The position numbers were made by a program, and so were the translations under genes. Below, one piece after another: positions 61,064 to 64,000 of a stretch of 64,000 bases of DNA (within the stretch, counting starts at the first letter, position 1; the number at the start of each line of letters is the position of its first letter). The stretch comes from Erythrobacter sp. SG61-1L (lineage in GTDB: Bacteria; Pseudomonadota; Alphaproteobacteria; Sphingomonadales; Sphingomonadaceae): positions 3,391,361-3,455,360 of the forward strand of contig NZ_JXQC01000003.1 in assembly GCF_001305965.1 (NCBI RefSeq), given 5' to 3'. A model generated the notes under the pieces. That model searched no databases, was not told where the DNA came from, and saw nothing but the letters and a program-made list of their open reading frames with translations.

Positions 61064-63223
61064 TCAGCCGCTCGTCACTTCATATCGACGAACGGCATGT
61101 TTCAGCGCATCGGCGCGTTCGAACCACACGGGCTTGCGCTGCCTTGCCACGAACAGGGCGGACTGGTCCGTATAATGCGGGCTGTCCGGCCGGGTTGTGG
61201 CACTGCCGAAAGGCATGACGGAAGTGGAGCGGACCTTGCCGTCCTTGCCCCATTCCACGAACATGATGAAACTGTCGCCATGCTTCACCGATGCCCGGCC
61301 ATCGGGCGCAAGGTCGAAATTGGTGGCCGCGCGCAAAGTGTCGCTGCCGCCGTCGTACGGCAGGTCGGTTTCGCCTTGCCGCAGCCGCAGGAACTCGCCC
61401 AGCGGCGGGTCCAGGCGGCCGAAATGCTCCATCAGGTGATGGGCAGCAAATGCCAGATGCGCGCGCGGATCGGGCAGGGGCGTGTTGTTGTAATCCGAAC
61501 GGCTCGCTTCGTTCAGGATCAGCCCGGCCAGCGCATCGGCGCGGCCCTTGCCGTCAGAATTGTAATCCCATTCGCCCAGCAGTTTCTGTGCCTTTGCCAG
61601 CAGCGGATCGCCTGAGACGTCCAGCGCTGCGATCCCGTCCAGCATCTGGGCGACATAGCCTGCGCGTTCCCAGCCGGTATCGTATTTGATCCGCTCCAGC
61701 ACCAGCAGGCCTATCGGCCCCTGTATCTGTGCGAACAGTTTCTGTGCGCGGCGGGCGCGGTTGGTCATGGTCAGTTCCACGCCATATTCCGGGGGCACAC
61801 TGGAAGGCGAAAGGTCGCTCTGCCCGGCAGCGGCGAAGGGCGTGTTGTTGGCGTTCCAGAGAAAGCCCGATGCCGGGTTGAGGTAGAAGGGGATCTTTTC
61901 GAACGGCACTATGCTGCGCCAGACCAGGTCCGACCGGTCCCCCGGCAGGACCCGCCGCCAGTCCGGCCCGGCGATCCGTTCGGGCAAGGCAGCATTGTAA
62001 TGATAGGCGATATTGCCCGCCGCATCGGCATAGATGAAATTGGTGGACGGCACAGCCTGCATGGCCAGCGCCGCCCGCCATTCGGCATAATTGCGGGCCT
62101 TGTTCAGGCGGAAATATTCCTCCAGCTGGCCGATCCCGCCCATCCCGCCATAACGGATGGCAAAGGCGCCCTTGGGGCCTTTCACCACCGGCCCATGCTC
62201 GCTGCTCCACACGGTGCGGCGGATGGGCAGGGTGATCGGGCCGAGCTTGACTGGCAGGACGATGTCCCGGCGTTCCAGATCGTGCCACTTGCCATCCAGC
62301 CGGTATTTCGTGCCGCTGGGATCGAGCACCAGCCGATAGGCATCGATGATGTCCGGGCGGTTGACCGTGTTGGTCCAGCCGAGCGTCTCGTTATGGCCCA
62401 GCAGGGGGAAGGGCGCGCCGGGGAAGGTGGCCCCGGCATAGTGCCAGCCCTCATCGCTCTCCACCACCAGCTCATACCAGGCGACCGGCCCGCGCCATGG
62501 CTGGTGAGTATTGGAAACGAGCCGCGTGGCGCCGTCGCCGCTGCGGGAAGGGGCGATGGCGAAGGCGTTGGAGCCATTGTCGTCCGATCCTTCCCCCAGT
62601 GGGGTCAGCGGCGGATTGCCGGGCTTTCCGGTGTCGAACACCGGGCCGAAATCCACTGCCGGGTCTTCCCCTTCGGCCAGCGGGGCGATCACCCGGTCCA
62701 GCCCGAAGAAGAAGGGCTGGCGCAGGGCAAAGCCGGTGGCGATGTCCAGCCCGTCCACCGGGAAGAGATTGCCCAGCTTCACTTCGCCGGGGTGGGCCTT
62801 GGCATAGGTATTGAGGCCGGTGGCATAGGCATCCAGCAGGGCGTGAATATCGGCAGGCAGCTTGCCATATTCCCGCTCCGCCGTGCCGCGTGCGTCGATC
62901 AGGTGATAGGCGAAGTCCACTGCCGCCCCGTCCTTGCCGATCACCGCGCCATAGCGGCCGCGCGTCATCGCGATCACATCCTGCAGGGTGGAAAAATCGT
63001 CTTCCGCATGGGCCATGGCGATGCCGAAGGCGACATCGGCGTCCCGCTTGCCGTGGATATGCGGCACGCCCCATTCGTCGCGCAGGATTTCGGCGCGATA
63101 GGTCACGCCGGTTGGCGCTTTCGCAGGGCTGGCGGCGAAGGGTTCCCATGTGGCGAGGCCGATGAAGGCAAGGGCGATGAGCGCAAGCACGCCCCAGCCG
63201 ATCCGCGCGATCCACCGCTTCAT
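61064..63223 (-). CDS. Penicillin-acylase-family N-terminal-nucleophile hydrolase
   Basis: The 719-aa precursor has an N-terminal anchor or signal (WGVLALIALAFIGLATW) and the penicillin acylase layout: alpha-chain part WGVPHIHGKRDADVAFGIAMAH (given in part), a spacer, and the auto-cleavage site with nucleophile Ser218 in DDNGSNAFAIAPSR. The beta chain then has WRGPVAWYELVVE, GHNETLGWTNT and NANNTPF. Family members cleave penicillins, cyclic imides or acyl-homoserine lactones; the substrate cannot be told here. Confidence 0.92.
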   Translation of the reverse strand: MKRWIARIGWGVLALIALAFIGLATWEPFAASPAKAPTGVTYRAEILRDEWGVPHIHGKRDADVAFGIAMAHAEDDFSTLQDVIAMTRGRYGAVIGKDGAAVDFAYHLIDARGTAEREYGKLPADIHALLDAYATGLNTYAKAHPGEVKLGNLFPVDGLDIATGFALRQPFFFGLDRVIAPLAEGEDPAVDFGPVFDTGKPGNPPLTPLGEGSDDNGSNAFAIAPSRSGDGATRLVSNTHQPWRGPVAWYELVVESDEGWHYAGATFPGAPFPLLGHNETLGWTNTVNRPDIIDAYRLVLDPSGTKYRLDGKWHDLERRDIVLPVKLGPITLPIRRTVWSSEHGPVVKGPKGAFAIRYGGMGGIGQLEEYFRLNKARNYAEWRAALAMQAVPSTNFIYADAAGNIAYHYNAALPERIAGPDWRRVLPGDRSDLVWRSIVPFEKIPFYLNPASGFLWNANNTPFAAAGQSDLSPSSVPPEYGVELTMTNRARRAQKLFAQIQGPIGLLVLERIKYDTGWERAGYVAQMLDGIAALDVSGDPLLAKAQKLLGEWDYNSDGKGRADALAGLILNEASRSDYNNTPLPDPRAHLAFAAHHLMEHFGRLDPPLGEFLRLRQGETDLPYDGGSDTLRAATNFDLAPDGRASVKHGDSFIMFVEWGKDGKVRSTSVMPFGSATTRPDSPHYTDQSALFVARQRKPVWFERADALKHAVRRYEVTSG

Positions 63224-63463
63224 CCCCGTTCTCCCCTGACCGGGCGCGGCCTTTGCGGCTGCGCATTTTCGTTTGAAACTTTCCTACACGGCCCGGCCCG
63301 GTCTAGACAATCGCGATAAGTCGCGCCTGCCTTTCAGCACCTGTCACGCTGATTTGACGCGTATCAGTGAGGGCCGGGAATTTTTACGCGATGGGTCCGT
63401 AACATGTGTAACACCTCACCATATGCGGCTGGCACACGGGCTGACAAAAATCCGGGACGAGGG

Positions 63464-63493
63464 CTTGTGTTGCCAAAGTGCAACACCATATCT
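63464..63493 (+). promoter_or_regulatory. clpB: Candidate sigma-32 (RpoH) promoter of clpB
   Basis: CTTG at 63464-63467 and CCATAT at 63486-63491 are separated by 18 bases, matching the alphaproteobacterial heat-shock promoter pattern. A 5-bp inverted repeat (gttgc/gcaac) fills part of the spacer. It lies about 30 bases before the clpB ATG, and rpoH is in the same window. Confidence 0.7.
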
Positions 63494-63519
63494 AGGCGGA
63501 AAGGTATTGAGGGCACCCC

Positions 63520-64000
63520 ATGAATCTCGAAAAATTCACCGATCGCGCCAAGGGTTTCCTGCAGAGCGCACAGACCGTTGCCATCCGCATGAGCCATCAG
63601 CGGATCGCCCCCGAACATCTGCTGAAGGCCTTGCTGGAAGATAGCGAGGGTATGGCCGCGCAGCTTATCCAGCGCGCGGGCGGCAACGCGCACATCGCCA
63701 CTGCCGAAGTGGACAAGGCGCTGGCCAAGATCGCTTCCGTTTCCGGCAGCGGCGCGCAGTCAACGCCGGGCCTCGACAATGATACGGTCCGTATTCTCGA
63801 TCAAGCGGAACAGCTTGCATCGAAGGCGGGCGACAGCTTCGTGCCGGTGCAGCGCATCGTTCAGGCGATGGCGCTGGCCACCACTACGGCCGCCGGGCAG
63901 GCACTGAAGGCCGCGAATGTCGATGCCAAGGCGCTGGAAGCGGCGATCCAGGAAGTGACCGGCGGCCGCGCCGCGCATTCCGCGGGCGCCGAAGAAAGCT
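63520..64000 (+). CDS. clpB: ATP-dependent disaggregase ClpB, 5' part
   Basis: The visible 160 residues are the ClpB N-terminal domain: MNLEKFTDRAKGFLQSAQTV at the start, RISPEHLL-type segment as RIAPEHLLKALLED, and two Clp_N repeats ending near GGRAAHSAGAEES. The rest, with two AAA+ domains, lies beyond the window. ClpB works with DnaK to resolve aggregates. ATG 63520 is preceded by GAGGG. Likely induced by RpoH, by its upstream promoter match. Confidence 0.95.
   Translation, partial: MNLEKFTDRAKGFLQSAQTVAIRMSHQRIAPEHLLKALLEDSEGMAAQLIQRAGGNAHIATAEVDKALAKIASVSGSGAQSTPGLDNDTVRILDQAEQLASKAGDSFVPVQRIVQAMALATTTAAGQALKAANVDAKALEAAIQEVTGGRAAHSAGAEES

Overview
The window is 64 kb of GC-rich, tightly packed bacterial chromosome. 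The gene content points to an alphaproteobacterium of the Sphingomonadales (Novosphingobium/Sphingomonas/Erythrobacter-like). The pointers are ChpT of the CtrA cell-cycle phosphorelay, a TorF-type porin, the TauE plus Alph_Pro_TM pair, an ATP12 chaperone, a gatCAB amidotransferase, a DUF3297 protein and a minimal Mla-type lipid transporter. I see no rRNA, prophage, insertion sequence or CRISPR array. The order is mostly core housekeeping with small accessory insertions.

1-12.5 kb: a truncated AraC-type regulator divergent from a short-chain dehydrogenase; a small YdcZ-like membrane protein; GTPase Der; a secreted CHAP protein; DUF3297; tRNA-Leu(UAG); then the proteostasis block tig - (secreted unknown, opposite strand) - clpP - clpX - small coupled ORF; then a minus-strand chain mtgA - cation diffusion facilitator - GFA protein.

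12.5-18.2 kb: a DUF559 nuclease-like gene sits between inverted copies of a hairpin-rich repeat, followed by rpoH, rluD, an AbrB/Doc toxin-antitoxin pair overlapping a JAMM metalloprotease gene, chpT, an AmpD-like amidase and the RNase P RNA gene.

18.2-36 kb: minus-strand genes for a coupled acetyltransferase/proline-dehydrogenase-like pair, a PQQ/heme alcohol dehydrogenase, UDP-glucose dehydrogenase and a metallophosphatase; then a porin, a SIMPL protein, glyoxalase, NhaA, an NfrB-like membrane glycosyltransferase coupled to a secreted beta-rich protein, TauE/Alph_Pro_TM, a HerA-like ATPase and a MATE exporter.

36-48.5 kb: queE and valS, separated by a second inverted pair of the same repeat; a four-gene Mla-like lipid transport operon; an arylsulfatase; and a five-gene overlapping minus-strand chain crcB - RluC-like synthase - HAD phosphatase - 69-aa membrane protein - ATP12 chaperone.

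48.5-64 kb: rpsU, an FKBP isomerase, a DUF4153 membrane protein, gatC-gatA-(54-aa ORF)-gatB, trmL, a tandem operon of three secreted paralogues of a family I do not recognise, a small beta-rich protein, a two-domain M16 protease lipoprotein, a penicillin-acylase-type hydrolase and the start of clpB behind a good heat-shock (sigma-32) promoter candidate.

The most promising unexplained elements are the three-paralogue secreted operon at 55.4-57.65 kb and the REPIN-like inverted repeats that flank the DUF559 gene and supply ribosome-binding sites to neighbouring genes. Next are the acetyltransferase/proline-dehydrogenase-like pair, the glycosyltransferase/barrel-like pair, and a long near-perfect inverted repeat upstream of the CHAP gene.
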